Made by a program: the position numbers and the translations under genes. From JANXXV01 sp038200305 (GTDB taxonomy: Bacteria; Acidobacteriota; Terriglobia; Bryobacterales; Bryobacteraceae): DNA of 26,120 nt. The number at the start of each line of letters is the position of its first letter. Within the stretch, counting starts at the first letter, position 1. The stretch is taken from positions 1-26,120 of the forward strand of contig JBBPYD010000050.1 in NCBI GenBank assembly GCA_038200305.1. Direction: 5' to 3'. The notes below the pieces were generated by a model. The model ran no database searches, was not told where the DNA came from, and saw only the letters and a program-made list of their open reading frames with translations. This document shows, in pieces, positions 16,070-23,973 of the stretch.

Positions 16070-17743
16070 TCAGTAGCCTTCTGCCTTGCCGTAGCCGCGG
16101 CCGTCCGCGCCGCCTTGCAACCAACCCTTGTCCACCACGATGGCTTCGATCCGTGCCACCGAATTGGAGGTCTCTATTTTGTGGCCACGGGATTCTAGCA
16201 ACTGGATGGTGTCGGGCGAAAATCCTTTTTCGAGCGTGAGGACATCGGGCTGCCACTGATGATGGAAGCGCGGCGCGTCCACGGCATCCTGCGGATTCAT
16301 GCCGAAATCGACAACGTTTAAGATGACTTGCAGAACCGACGAGATGATTTTCGATCCGCCCGGCCCGCCCACCACCATGAATGGTTTACCGTCGCGGAGA
16401 AGAATAGTGGGAGTCATGGAGGACAGCGGCCGCTTGCCGGGTTGAATCGCGTTCGCTTCGCCTTGAATGAGTTTGAACATGTTGGGCGTGCCTGGTTTAG
16501 CGGCGAAATCGTCCATTTCGTTGTTCATCAACACGCCTATTCCAGGAATGGTTACCTTGCTGCCATAACCGCCATTGAGCGTGTAGGTGAGGGAGACGGC
16601 GTTTCCGTCCTTATCTACGACGGACAGGTGAGTGGTTTCGGAACTCTCATAGCCGGCCAGTTTGCCGGGTCCGATTGTGGTGCTCGGTGTCGCGCGGGCT
16701 GGATCGATAGAGGCGCGTTGTTTGGTAATGTAGGCGGGATTGAGCAACGCCCGGACAGGAATCTTAACGAAATCGGGGTCGCCGAAATATTCACTGCGGT
16801 CGGCGTAGAAGCGGCGCATCACTTCGGCCATGTAGTGGATGGTGGCGGCGGACCCGGCTCCAGTCTTTTCGTAGCCCGATCCTTCCAGCATGCCTAACAT
16901 TTGCAGAATTCCGATGCCGCCGGAACTGGGCGGAGGCGCGGTGACGACATCGTATCCGCGGTATTTGCCCAATAGAGGTTTCCGCTCGACGGCCTTGTAA
17001 TTTTTGAGATCGTCGAGAGTAATTAATCCGCCATTGACTGCCATTCCGGAGGCAATCTGTTTGGCGGTTTCGCCTTCGTAAAAGTCGCTGGGATTTTTGG
17101 CGATCCGTTCGAGAGTGCGGGCCAGATCGGACTGCACGAAGCGCGCGCCTGCTTCAAAACCTGGGCCGCCGTTCAGATAAATTCTCTTCGATTCCGGAAA
17201 TTTCGACAGGATCGCGCTGGAAGTTTTTAGCGACTCGGACAACGAATACGGAACAGCGAATCCGTTCTTCGCCAGCGCGATGGCAGGGGCGATCAGTTCC
17301 GGCCACGGCTTCCGTCCGTATTTGCGATGCGCGAGTTCCAGACCCCGGACAGTGCCTGGGACACCGCTGGCGCGCCAACCTTCCACACTGTCCTTCGTGA
17401 CTTTTCTGTCTGGATCGAGATACATGTTGCGGGTGGCCTTGCCTGGGGCCTGCTCCCGAAAATCAATGAAGCTGTTGCCGCCATTGGCGAAACTTGCCAG
17501 CAGGAAGCCGCCGCCGCCAAGATTGCCGGCGTAAGGGAATGTGACGGCGAGTGCAAATGCGGCCGCGACAGCAGCATCCACCGCGTTACCACCCGATTTG
17601 AGAACGGCCGCTCCCACTTCGGAGGCGAGCGGTTCTTCGGCGGCCACCATCGCGTGCCTGGCGTGGACAGACTGCTTTGCGGCTAACGATCCCTGGCCTT
17701 GGAACAGAATCGCAGAGTACAGGAGAACCGCTAAAATGCGCAT
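16070..17743 (-). CDS. ggt: Gamma-glutamyltransferase precursor
   Basis: Read from ATG 17743 this is a 557-residue secreted N-terminal nucleophile hydrolase that cleaves gamma-glutamyl bonds of glutathione and similar peptides. A signal peptide covers about residues 1-22. The self-cleavage site is before T370 in ESSETTHLSVVDKDG, which becomes the N-terminal nucleophile of the small subunit. Substrate-binding motifs NLGGGGF, the DFREQAPG arginine, NNEMDDF and VGGPGGSKI are present; the last has Lys where many homologs have Arg. The frame also reaches ATG 17788 inside rlmB; the shorter start gives a clean signal peptide and a 14-base gap. It follows rlmB in the long operon. Confidence 0.94.
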   Translation of the reverse strand: MRILAVLLYSAILFQGQGSLAAKQSVHARHAMVAAEEPLASEVGAAVLKSGGNAVDAAVAAAFALAVTFPYAGNLGGGGFLLASFANGGNSFIDFREQAPGKATRNMYLDPDRKVTKDSVEGWRASGVPGTVRGLELAHRKYGRKPWPELIAPAIALAKNGFAVPYSLSESLKTSSAILSKFPESKRIYLNGGPGFEAGARFVQSDLARTLERIAKNPSDFYEGETAKQIASGMAVNGGLITLDDLKNYKAVERKPLLGKYRGYDVVTAPPPSSGGIGILQMLGMLEGSGYEKTGAGSAATIHYMAEVMRRFYADRSEYFGDPDFVKIPVRALLNPAYITKQRASIDPARATPSTTIGPGKLAGYESSETTHLSVVDKDGNAVSLTYTLNGGYGSKVTIPGIGVLMNNEMDDFAAKPGTPNMFKLIQGEANAIQPGKRPLSSMTPTILLRDGKPFMVVGGPGGSKIISSVLQVILNVVDFGMNPQDAVDAPRFHHQWQPDVLTLEKGFSPDTIQLLESRGHKIETSNSVARIEAIVVDKGWLQGGADGRGYGKAEGY

Positions 17744-17757
17744 GAATTTCAATTTTA

Positions 17758-18480
17758 CTATGTTGTCACCGGCTGACGTCTTTTCCATTCGAATAGCACG
17801 ACTCCTGCCGCCACCGACACATTGAGTGACGAAATTTTGCCCGCTAGAGGAATGCGGATGAGATAATCGCAGTGCTTTTGCACTAACTGATGCAGCCCCT
17901 TACCTTCGCCGCCGAGGACAATGGCGGTAGGGACGGCGTATTCTACTTGATCGTATTGTTGATCGCCGCGTTCATCCAGGCCGTAGATCCAGAAACCTTT
18001 TTCTTTTAGATCTTCCAGTGTGCGGGATACGTTGGTGATGCGCACCACCGGCAGATATTCCAGGGCACCCGCGGCGGCCTTGGCTACGCTATCAGTCAGG
18101 CCAGCGGCGCGGCGCTCGGGAATCATAATGGCATCGGCTCCGGCGGCGTGCGCGGTGCGAACGATGGCGCCCAGATTATGCGGGTCTTCGACGCCGTCCA
18201 GCACCACAATGAGCTTGGCGTTTTCGATTGCTTCCCCGGCTTTGGCGTATTGCGCCGCCGCGCCATAGGCGACTATGCCTTGGTGGGCATGGTTATCGCT
18301 AGCGCGTTCCAACACATCGCGCGGTTCAAAGCGCACTGCGATCCCGTTCTGGCGGCAGAGGCCGACGATTTCCTGGATGCGGGGTCCACCGGCCCCTTTC
18401 GCAATCAGCACACGATCGAGGGGGCGGCCTGCCTTTAGGGCCTCGCGGATCGGATTCACACCGATGAGAACGGTCACCAC
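17758..18480 (-). CDS. rlmB: 23S rRNA 2'-O-methyltransferase, RlmB/TrmH family
   Basis: This 240-residue SPOUT-class enzyme methylates a guanosine ribose in 23S rRNA using S-adenosylmethionine. An N-terminal substrate-binding domain (about 1-75, LIGVNPIREAL) is followed by the knotted SPOUT domain with the three classic motifs: DPHNLGAIVRTA (99-110), VLGGEGKGL (about 188-196) and IPLAGKISSLNVSVAAG (210-226). The domain layout favours RlmB over tRNA-specific TrmH, but some relatives modify tRNA. The start is GTG 18480, with a second GTG just after at 18477. It is the first gene of the seven-gene minus-strand run. Confidence 0.92.
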   Translation of the reverse strand: MVTVLIGVNPIREALKAGRPLDRVLIAKGAGGPRIQEIVGLCRQNGIAVRFEPRDVLERASDNHAHQGIVAYGAAAQYAKAGEAIENAKLIVVLDGVEDPHNLGAIVRTAHAAGADAIMIPERRAAGLTDSVAKAAAGALEYLPVVRITNVSRTLEDLKEKGFWIYGLDERGDQQYDQVEYAVPTAIVLGGEGKGLHQLVQKHCDYLIRIPLAGKISSLNVSVAAGVVLFEWKRRQPVTT

Positions 18481-18513
18481 ACGATGGTAGCGGTCAGACG
18501 TGTGAGCGGCAAG

Positions 18514-19398
18514 TTAGGCCGGTTCGATATGAACCAAAACCCTCGAGACCTGCGGCATGTGGTTTAGTACTTCTGCCTCCACTGCATGCCCAAGAGAATG
18601 GCTTTCCCGAACCGTAAGATGCTCAGCGACCAATACGTGCAGATCGACGTAATACCGGAAGCCGGTTTTCCGGACAAAACACTTTTCCAGATCCACCACT
18701 CCTGCCACCGAGCCAGCGATCTGGCGCACTTGCAGTTCCACTTCCTTCGGCGGCGCGGCATCAAGCAACTCGGCAACCGGCGCGCGCAATAACCGGAGTC
18801 CGTTGAAGATGATAATGGGCGAGGCGGCCAGAGCCGCCCAATCGTCGGCCGCCGGGTTTTGCGTTATCAGACCGATAGAAATTCCTATGAAAGCCAACCC
18901 GGAAGTGATCGCATCGCTGAGATGATGCCAGGCATCCGCTTTCACCGCCGTGCTTTCAATCGCCGTCCCAACCGACCGTACGTAACGCGACAGCAGAAGC
19001 TTCAGCAGAACCACACAAATCAGGACCCCCAGGGTGTAGGCGGCTGGAAGCTGGTGAGGCGTGCGGATCTCTGAAATGCTCTCCGCGGCTATCAACACGC
19101 CGGCAGCGGCGAGTGCAAGACTGACGGCGATCGCCGCGATCGGCTCGGCCTTTCCGTGTCCGTACGGGTGATCCTCATCCGGGGGCCTGATCGAAAACCA
19201 CAGTCCAAAGGCAACCACTGACGAACTCACCACGTCGCCCAGCGACTCAATGCCATCGGCGACAAGGGCGAACGAATGCCCGGCGATCCCTGCGAAGCAT
19301 TTTGCCGCTGCAAGTAAAAGATTAATTACGGCGCCAATCAGGGAAGAGCGGATTCCCCTTTGGACTACATCTTCCGGCCTGTTCAGGGGGGTAGTCAT
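18514..19398 (-). CDS. Cation diffusion facilitator metal exporter
   Basis: This 294-residue inner-membrane protein has about six transmembrane helices (roughly 18-215) and a cytoplasmic ferredoxin-like C-terminal domain (about 218-292) ending VSRVLVHIEPA. The metal site in helix 2 is ADGIESLGD, giving E51-x3-D55 with D48 nearby, and in helix 5 is H158-x3-D162. HPYGHGK at 77-83 is a family hallmark. Members export zinc, iron, manganese or cobalt using the proton gradient. An ExxxD pair in helix 2 differs from the HxxxD of zinc exporters and the DxxxD of YiiP-type proteins, so metal choice is uncertain. It lies 33 bases upstream of rlmB on the same strand. Confidence 0.93.
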   Translation of the reverse strand: MTTPLNRPEDVVQRGIRSSLIGAVINLLLAAAKCFAGIAGHSFALVADGIESLGDVVSSSVVAFGLWFSIRPPDEDHPYGHGKAEPIAAIAVSLALAAAGVLIAAESISEIRTPHQLPAAYTLGVLICVVLLKLLLSRYVRSVGTAIESTAVKADAWHHLSDAITSGLAFIGISIGLITQNPAADDWAALAASPIIIFNGLRLLRAPVAELLDAAPPKEVELQVRQIAGSVAGVVDLEKCFVRKTGFRYYVDLHVLVAEHLTVRESHSLGHAVEAEVLNHMPQVSRVLVHIEPA

Positions 19399-19493
19399 TT
19401 TAGCGCCGAGTCATCGTAACCTCATTTCAGCACGCGAGCGCGGCCACCGGCAACAGGAATGACTCAAACGCAATTCACAGATTATCTCTTGGA

Positions 19494-20420
19494 TCAGTGC
19501 GCTTTTTCTTGACCTGCTCCCGATTTTCCTAATTCGCTGAGCGCCGCTTTGAATCCACTCGCAAGTTTGTCCGCTGGTCCGGTACCCCAGTAGTGGAGGA
19601 AGTAAATCATGGGCTGGCCGCCGATCATGTGATTGTGAATCGCGACCACGTTCAGACCATTCGCGCGAAGCGCTTTGAGAACCGGCGTTACTTCCTGTGA
19701 GAGCATCGCCACATCGCCGGCGATCTCCGCATTGGCATCGCTGCCAAAGAACGCCGCCCAGGTGTTCAGGCCCATCCGGGTATTAATCTTCGCTCCCATC
19801 TCCTTCAGGTTGAGATCATCCCTGCCGACCGTGATCTTGTATACCGGGCCGCTCTGTTCGCCCTCATGCCCGGCGATGGCAGCGATCTTTGCTGTATCGA
19901 TTTGTCCGGCTGAAACGCTCGCTTGGCCGCCTGTAGCAGAACTCTGATGCCGGGATGAGCCATGACCAATCAGATCCACTGCGGGTTTGGCCATTCTCGC
20001 CAGGTCGGCCGCTTTGCCGTGACCATGCACATGCATGTAGAAAATCCGGGGGGTTTCGAAGAAGAAGTGATTGTGGATAGCAGTCACGTCCAGTCCGTTT
20101 GCGAGCAAGGCGGACATGACCGGATTCACCTCGTCTTCCAGCAGTACGAGATCGCCCATCATAACGTCGTTGCCGTTGTCGCCTTTAGTCATGGCAAGCC
20201 ATCCTCCAAAGCCGAAGGGCGTAGGCGTGGCAATGCCATCAATCGTGACCTTCAGATCGTTGCGCGGGATGTTGATCTTAAACACATTCGCTTTGAAGTC
20301 GCCCTGCTTTCCAATCGTCTCCAAAACACTGGCGTAGTCTGCGGGCATGTTCTGCGCCAATGCCGCGCCAGGAGCGCTAGCGATAAGCAACAGAACTGGA
20401 ATCAGTTTACGTTCGTTCAT
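19494..20420 (-). CDS. Secreted protein with two DUF1259 (LpqO-like) repeats
   Basis: This 308-residue protein has a signal peptide (about 1-22, ending GAALAQ) and two copies of a roughly 110-residue DUF1259 domain (about 28-142 and 175-290), as in mycobacterial LpqO/LppY-type proteins. Each repeat has the same core: a VNPVMSALLANGLDVTAIHNH segment in repeat 1 (H116, H118) and VTPVLKALRANGLNVVAIHNH in repeat 2 (H262, H264). Repeat 1 then has MHVHGHG (H130, H132, H134), whereas repeat 2 has only LHYWGTG (H276). The His-rich core suggests metal binding, but no function is established. The Gly/Ser/His-rich linker at 152-170 separates the repeats. It is 95 bases upstream of the CDF metal transporter gene on the same strand, which fits a metal-related role but does not prove it. 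Confidence 0.86.
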   Translation of the reverse strand: MNERKLIPVLLLIASAPGAALAQNMPADYASVLETIGKQGDFKANVFKINIPRNDLKVTIDGIATPTPFGFGGWLAMTKGDNGNDVMMGDLVLLEDEVNPVMSALLANGLDVTAIHNHFFFETPRIFYMHVHGHGKAADLARMAKPAVDLIGHGSSRHQSSATGGQASVSAGQIDTAKIAAIAGHEGEQSGPVYKITVGRDDLNLKEMGAKINTRMGLNTWAAFFGSDANAEIAGDVAMLSQEVTPVLKALRANGLNVVAIHNHMIGGQPMIYFLHYWGTGPADKLASGFKAALSELGKSGAGQEKAH

Positions 20421-20491
20421 ACGGGGAACACTCCTTTGATTTGGTATGCATTTGACCTTATTCTCGTGTGACCTAGTTCATAGCCTTTGTC

Positions 20492-21148
20492 TCATTTGCC
20501 GGAAACCGTGAATTCGTCGAAGTACGTCAGACTGTCAGATTTGGTCCAGAGCCCGGTTTTGCCGGCTGTTGTGAAAGTGCGGTCTTCTGTTTCGAACAGG
20601 CGCTCTCCATTCAAAAAGACAGTGAATGTATTGCCCTGAAAGGTGACACGCAGATTGTTCCATCGCCTACTCGGGATAGGATGCTTCACGCCGTAGGAGC
20701 GCGAGGGTAGCCCTTTCGGAGGTATGGAAATCCGGACCCCGTTTTCGACCTTATAGAGGACCACATTATTTTCGAGAGCGTTTGCCCGGACAATATAGTA
20801 GTTGTTTGGGTCTTGATAACGCCATATGATGCCTGCGGCCTGATCGACGGCACCGTCCACGGCCTTAAAAGCAACACTGATGCCACCATCCTGGATTCTG
20901 AGGCCGTTCCAAATTGCCAGCGGAAATCTGCCAGCGGTCTTGTCGCGCGATAGTTGCGCAAGCACAAATCGTGAGCCGGGCGCCAATTCGTCACGAACGA
21001 TCTCCCATCGAGGGGAAGCCCCGGCATGGGTCATCGCCACTGTCCAACCCTTCGGAAGAGTTCCTGGCGCGGCGCCATCGAATCGGATCACTTCCGCGTT
21101 CGCCGTTAGGTGTATCAATAAAAAAGCGGCGCTGAGGACCCGGATCAT
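20492..21148 (-). CDS. Secreted jelly-roll (LamG/DUF1080-like) protein
   Basis: Read from ATG 21148 this is a 218-residue protein with a signal peptide (about 1-18, ending LTANA) and a single concanavalin-like beta jelly-roll. The pattern is typical: GTLPKGWTVAM, an inner strand series with GISVAFKAVDG and AAGIIWRYQDPNNYYIVRAN, then RWNNLRVTFQGNTFTVFLNG and LWTKSDSLTYFDEF at the end. Such folds bind carbohydrate or act as 3-keto-disaccharide hydrolases; no catalytic residues are clear. GGGAG sits seven bases before ATG. It diverges from the response regulator gene, and a copy of the 17-base repeat faces it at 21181-21197, so it is probably a target of that system. Confidence 0.82.
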   Translation of the reverse strand: MIRVLSAAFLLIHLTANAEVIRFDGAAPGTLPKGWTVAMTHAGASPRWEIVRDELAPGSRFVLAQLSRDKTAGRFPLAIWNGLRIQDGGISVAFKAVDGAVDQAAGIIWRYQDPNNYYIVRANALENNVVLYKVENGVRISIPPKGLPSRSYGVKHPIPSRRWNNLRVTFQGNTFTVFLNGERLFETEDRTFTTAGKTGLWTKSDSLTYFDEFTVSGK

Positions 21149-21180
21149 TTGACTCCCGTTAAACAGTCTCCCGCACGAAT

Positions 21181-21197
21181 CTGAGGATTCCGTGAGT
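21181..21197 (-). promoter_or_regulatory. Candidate response-regulator site 1, facing the jelly-roll gene
   Basis: On the minus strand this reads ACTCACGGAATCCTCAG, two CTCA-type half-sites with an 11-base period. It matches the copy at 23401-23417 at 14 of 17 positions. It ends 32 bases before ATG 21148. A weak -10-like GAGACT lies 11 bases further on. Assignment to the adjacent OmpR-type regulator is inference. Confidence 0.55.
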
Positions 21198-21216
21198 ATC
21201 CGCGCGGAGCACTCCA

Positions 21217-21233
21217 ACTCAGGCATTCCTCAG
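21217..21233 (+). promoter_or_regulatory. Candidate response-regulator site 2, autoregulatory
   Basis: The sequence ACTCAGGCATTCCTCAG has CTCAG at offsets 2 and 13, an 11-base period, as for OmpR/PhoB direct repeats. It matches the copy at 23401-23417 at 16 of 17 positions. A -10-like CATACT is at 21245-21250, 11 bases beyond the site, and the ribosome-binding sequence AAGGA is at 21253-21257 before ATG 21265. The arrangement fits activation of the regulator's own operon. Confidence 0.62.
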
Positions 21234-21264
21234 ACGGGAAGGGACATACTACAAGGACGAACGG

Positions 21265-21945
21265 ATGCGAATCCTCATAGTCGAAGACGATTGCAAACTT
21301 GCTCGCCAGCTAAAGAAAGGGCTGGACGAACAGGGCCATTCCGCCATCCTTGCATTCGACGGAAACGAAGGGCTGGAGATGGCGCAATCCGGCGAATTCG
21401 ATGTGTTTGTGTTTGACGTTATGCTTCCCGGTATGGACGGCTTCTCGATCGTGCGCCGGGTACGCACTGCCGGCATAACCACCCCGATCCTACTGCTCAC
21501 CGCGCGAGATGCCGCCGAGGATATTGTGACTGGCCTGGACGCAGGAGCCGATGACTATCTCACCAAGCCGTTTTCATTCAAGGTCCTGACCGCAAGGCTC
21601 CGGGCGCTTGCGCGAAGGAAACAGGTAGAACCGCGTACTGAGCTACACGTCGGAGATCTTGTGCTCGACCCGGCAACGCACGAAGTAAAACGTGCGGGTG
21701 TCGTCCTGCCGCTTACCCGGACAGAGTTCGTGCTCCTCGATCTGCTAATGAGAAATACCGGCCGCGTAATCACTCGAAGTCGGCTAATCGAAGCAGTTTG
21801 GGGCCATGATCGAGACATCGAGAGTAATACGTTGGACGTATTTATTCGCCAGCTCAGAATAAAGGTGGAGTTTGCCGGCAGCCGCAGGCTCATCCACACA
21901 ATTCGCGGGATTGGTTACGCGCTCCGGGAAGAAGAAATCACGTGA
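21265..21945 (+). CDS. OmpR-family response regulator
   Basis: This 226-residue two-component regulator has a receiver domain (about 1-118) and an OmpR/PhoB winged-helix DNA-binding domain (about 125-222). The phosphoacceptor is D51 in VFDVMLPGMDG, the acidic pocket is ED at residues 7-9, and T79 and K101 (YLTKPF) complete the switch. The winged helix shows LTRTEFVLLDLLMRN and the recognition-helix region SNTLDVFIRQLRIKV, ending HTIRGIGYAL. The closest general type is the CusR/QseB group, by appearance only. AAGGA lies seven bases before ATG 21265. The stop overlaps the kinase GTG start as GTGA. A direct-repeat site lies just upstream, suggesting autoregulation. Confidence 0.95.
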   Translation: MRILIVEDDCKLARQLKKGLDEQGHSAILAFDGNEGLEMAQSGEFDVFVFDVMLPGMDGFSIVRRVRTAGITTPILLLTARDAAEDIVTGLDAGADDYLTKPFSFKVLTARLRALARRKQVEPRTELHVGDLVLDPATHEVKRAGVVLPLTRTEFVLLDLLMRNTGRVITRSRLIEAVWGHDRDIESNTLDVFIRQLRIKVEFAGSRRLIHTIRGIGYALREEEIT

Positions 21946-23354
21946 AGAGGCGATCGATTGGATTCCGCTTAGCGGCCTGGTACTTTCTGGTGTTTGCGTG
22001 TGGGATTGCTGTATTCAGCATTGCGGCATGGTTCGCGATGCGCGCCAGCGTATATCACGCGATCGATGACGAGCTGAAAGACCGGGTGCGCGGTGTTGAG
22101 AGCTTCATGAATCGTCAAATCGCGTCGTTGTCGATCCCGGAGATCCGGGACGAGTTTCGCGAACACTCTGTTCTTGGCCCCGGAGGTGATCTGTTTCAGG
22201 TCTGCGATTCACAAGGACAGTGGCTGTACCGTTCCGTAGCTCTCGAAAACACCAACGTCCCGATCGCGAAGCCTGGAAACCTGACGGCGCCTCGATTCGA
22301 GACCTTGGACATTGAGCGGCATCCGCTGCGATTTTACTCTGAGCCCGTCACGGTGAATGGGACGCCGTATACAGTTCAAGTAGCAGCTCCAATGCACGAG
22401 GCGTTTGAAGCGCTCGAATGGTTCCGGCTGATGCTTTTCTTCGCTGCCCCGGTGCTACTGGTTGCGGCAAGCATAGGCGGCTACTGGATCAGCAAGCGCG
22501 CGCTGGACCCTGTTGACGAGATTTCGCGCGCCGCGCAGCACATAAGTATTGAGAATTTGACAGATCGTTTACCGGTGCCCCAGACAGGAGACCAGCTTCA
22601 GAGGCTATCCGAGACCCTTAATCAGATGTTCTCCCGCCTGGAGGGTTCGGTCCGGAGAATCAAGCAGTTTACCGCGGATGCTTCGCATGAACTGAGAGCT
22701 CCCGTCGCCCTCATCAGAACGACTGCAGAGGTTGCTGTGTGGAAAAGAAACCGGCCCGCCGGGGAGTATCTTGAAGCGCTGGACGACATCCTCCAAGAGT
22801 CCGAGAGGACGTCGCAGGTTGTAGACAGCATGATGCTGTTGGCCCGAGCCGATTCCGGTAAAGAGACGCTAGACTGGATGCCTGCCGATGCTTCGATCAT
22901 TGTCCGCGACGCTGCGGAACAAGGGGAAAAGCTGGCGCGGAGTCACGGCCTGGAATTCACGGTCAATGTGCCAGACGCTCCGATCCCGATACAAGGTGAT
23001 GCCGGCGCACTGCGCCGTGCGCTTTTGATCCTGATGGACAATGCGGCAAAGTACACGCCCCAAGGTGGTTCAATCGAGGTCACGGCAGCCACTCGAAACG
23101 GATTGGCGGTGATTTCGGTTGCGGATACCGGCATGGGCATTGCAGATGTGGACTTGCAACATATCTTCGACCGGTTCTGGAGAGCCGACAAGGCTCGCTC
23201 GCGCGAACATGGTGGCGCTGGTCTCGGGCTATCCATAGCCAAATGGATAGCTGAGATGCATGGGGGTGGGATGAATGTCGAGAGCGAACTCGGCAAAGGC
23301 TCGGTCTTTTATCTTCGGGTGCCATTGGATCGCCGCGCGAATGGCTCCAGCTAA
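21942..23354 (+). CDS. Sensor histidine kinase, HAMP-containing
   Basis: This 470-residue membrane kinase is the partner of the upstream regulator. It has a first transmembrane helix at about 10-32, a sensor loop outside the membrane (about 33-160), a second helix at about 163-183, a HAMP linker (about 184-236), the HisKA dimer domain with H249 in TADASHELRAPV, and the ATPase domain with N367 (LMDNAAKYTP), D395 (VADTGMGIAD), FDRFWRAD and GGAGLGLSIA. The H-box and general layout resemble CusS-type kinases, but the sensor loop carries no obvious metal-binding His or Cys cluster. The start is GTG 21942. The signal it senses is unknown. Confidence 0.94.
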   Translation: MKRRSIGFRLAAWYFLVFACGIAVFSIAAWFAMRASVYHAIDDELKDRVRGVESFMNRQIASLSIPEIRDEFREHSVLGPGGDLFQVCDSQGQWLYRSVALENTNVPIAKPGNLTAPRFETLDIERHPLRFYSEPVTVNGTPYTVQVAAPMHEAFEALEWFRLMLFFAAPVLLVAASIGGYWISKRALDPVDEISRAAQHISIENLTDRLPVPQTGDQLQRLSETLNQMFSRLEGSVRRIKQFTADASHELRAPVALIRTTAEVAVWKRNRPAGEYLEALDDILQESERTSQVVDSMMLLARADSGKETLDWMPADASIIVRDAAEQGEKLARSHGLEFTVNVPDAPIPIQGDAGALRRALLILMDNAAKYTPQGGSIEVTAATRNGLAVISVADTGMGIADVDLQHIFDRFWRADKARSREHGGAGLGLSIAKWIAEMHGGGMNVESELGKGSVFYLRVPLDRRANGSS

Positions 23355-23400
23355 ACTCCGGTCTCGAGCCGGATCCAAAATAACATGACCGGCTACCCCT

Positions 23401-23417
23401 ACTCAGGAATTCCTCAG
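23401..23417 (+). promoter_or_regulatory. Candidate response-regulator site 3, before the YdcZ-type gene
   Basis: The sequence ACTCAGGAATTCCTCAG is the best match to the repeat seen at 21181-21197 and 21217-21233. A -10-like TATTGT lies at 23428-23433, 10 bases beyond the site, close to the spacing at site 2. Transcription would then begin at or very near ATG 23440, giving a leaderless or nearly leaderless message. Confidence 0.6.
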
Positions 23418-23439
23418 ATGGCGCCGGTATTGTTGAGCA

Positions 23440-23883
23440 ATGGGCTGGCTCGCTTTTCTTTTTGCCTTCTTCGCCGGGGTACTGATTACCTGTCAAACAG
23501 GCAGCAACACGCAGCTCAAAAAGAGTCTCGGGCAGCCTTTACCAGCGTTGATCGTGAATTATTTTATTGGCGTGGGTGCTGTCATCATTTACACTCTTGC
23601 ACGACGCGTACCCCTTCCATCGATGGAACAGGCCGGAGAGGTCCCCTGGTGGGGTTGGATGGGCGGGTTGTTCGGAGCAGTGTACGGCTTGGCCGCGATC
23701 CTCCTCGCCAGTCAAATGGGTGCGGCGACTCTAACCGCGCTCCTGGTCACAGGCCAGCTTATCTGCGCCGTGGCGCTCGACCACTTCGGTTGGCTCAGCT
23801 TCGATGTGCATCCCGCGGGTCTGGGCCGCATCGCAGGTTGTGCGCTGATGATAGTGGGGTTAGCATTGATCGCGAAGTCTTGA
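23440..23883 (+). CDS. YdcZ-type DMT-family transporter (DUF606)
   Basis: This 147-residue membrane protein has about five hydrophobic helices: roughly 3-19, 34-54, 72-92, 97-113 and 127-145. GSNTQLKKSLGQPLPALIVNYFIG, PWWGWMGGLFGAVYG and the final GLGRIAGCALMIVGLALI fit the YdcZ/DUF606 branch of the drug/metabolite transporter superfamily, which are half-size and probably dimerise. The substrate is unknown. ATG 23440 has no good ribosome-binding sequence. The 85 bases after the kinase stop hold one copy of the 17-base repeat, so the gene is likely a target of the same two-component system. A longer overlapping frame at 23385-23897 lacks protein character. Confidence 0.86.
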   Translation: MGWLAFLFAFFAGVLITCQTGSNTQLKKSLGQPLPALIVNYFIGVGAVIIYTLARRVPLPSMEQAGEVPWWGWMGGLFGAVYGLAAILLASQMGAATLTALLVTGQLICAVALDHFGWLSFDVHPAGLGRIAGCALMIVGLALIAKS

Positions 23884-23973
23884 ATTCCATTCCGTGATCG
23901 TCAACGCCTGTGGAGTTAATTCCACCGCAAGAACCGGATAGCACCGCGGCGCCGAATTCCGTAAGGTGAGTAT

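Noticed and set aside
23358..23376. CCGG-TCTCGAG-CCGG after the kinase gene as a possible terminator.
   Set aside because: The stem is only four pairs and no T-tract follows; it is more likely chance.
23385..23897. A 170-codon frame overlapping the YdcZ-type gene.
   Set aside because: Its translation is Arg/His/Cys-rich with no recognisable motif; the overlapping frame gives a coherent membrane protein.
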